From: an uncultured Lachnospiraceae bacterium
Lineage (GTDB): Bacteria > Bacillota > Clostridia > Lachnospirales > Lachnospiraceae
Assembly: GCA_902782715.1 (NCBI GenBank)
Contig: CACZOG010000115.1
Coordinates: 1-5,186 of the forward strand
Direction: 5' to 3'
Length of the DNA: 5,186 nucleotides
The notes under the pieces: generated by a model
Told to the model about the DNA's origin: nothing
Database searches by the model: none
Seen by the model: the letters and a program-made list of their open reading frames with translations, nothing else
In this document: one piece after another, positions 5,145-5,186 of the stretch
Position numbering within the stretch: the stretch's first letter is position 1
How the letters are laid out: each line of letters starts with the position of its first letter
Made by a program: the position numbers and the translations under genes

Positions 5145-5186
5145 TGCTATAATTAAATAATCAAATTTACGAAATGGATTAAGCAA

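Overview
The window is AT-rich and looks like a Gram-positive anaerobe of the Clostridia, probably Lachnospiraceae or a relative. I infer this from the strong AAGGAG-type ribosome binding sites, the codon use, and the protein families present: a Ser/Thr kinase with a DFN-type metal loop, a compact PP2C phosphatase, and zinc-ribbon proteins of the NHYYD and CYxC types. No marker fixes the genus.

Every gene I can support lies on the minus strand, so transcription runs from high to low coordinates. The order is: (1) 5104-3893, a membrane-anchored TPR protein with an acidic/Pro-Glu stalk and an unrecognised C-terminal domain; (2) 3863-1707, a transmembrane Ser/Thr protein kinase with a TPR ectodomain; (3) 1702-1565, a 45-residue single-pass membrane protein; (4) 1552-815, a PP2C-type phosphatase; (5) 808-101, a zinc-ribbon protein with a highly charged middle and a tail of repeated acidic-EKTxV motifs; (6) 61-1, the first 20 codons of a further zinc-ribbon protein that runs off the window. 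Gaps between genes are 29, 4, 12, 6 and 39 nt. No intrinsic terminator is visible between them, and several ribosome binding sites sit inside the end of the preceding gene, so this reads as one operon. A probable promoter (TATAAT at 5139-5144) precedes gene 1.

Taken together this is a phospho-signalling module: a kinase and a phosphatase, two membrane proteins with predicted extracellular TPRs that could sense something outside or in the envelope, and a soluble cytoplasmic protein that looks like a multi-site phosphorylation scaffold. The most unusual point is that the same short motif, acidic-[E/K]-T-x-V, occurs three times inside an insertion in the kinase domain and six times in the tail of the zinc-ribbon protein. 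It resembles the ETTSVF phospho-motif of the actinobacterial FHA proteins GarA and OdhI. I infer that these are phosphothreonine docking sites for FHA domains encoded elsewhere. No FHA domain, toxin, secretion component or mobile element is visible in the window.
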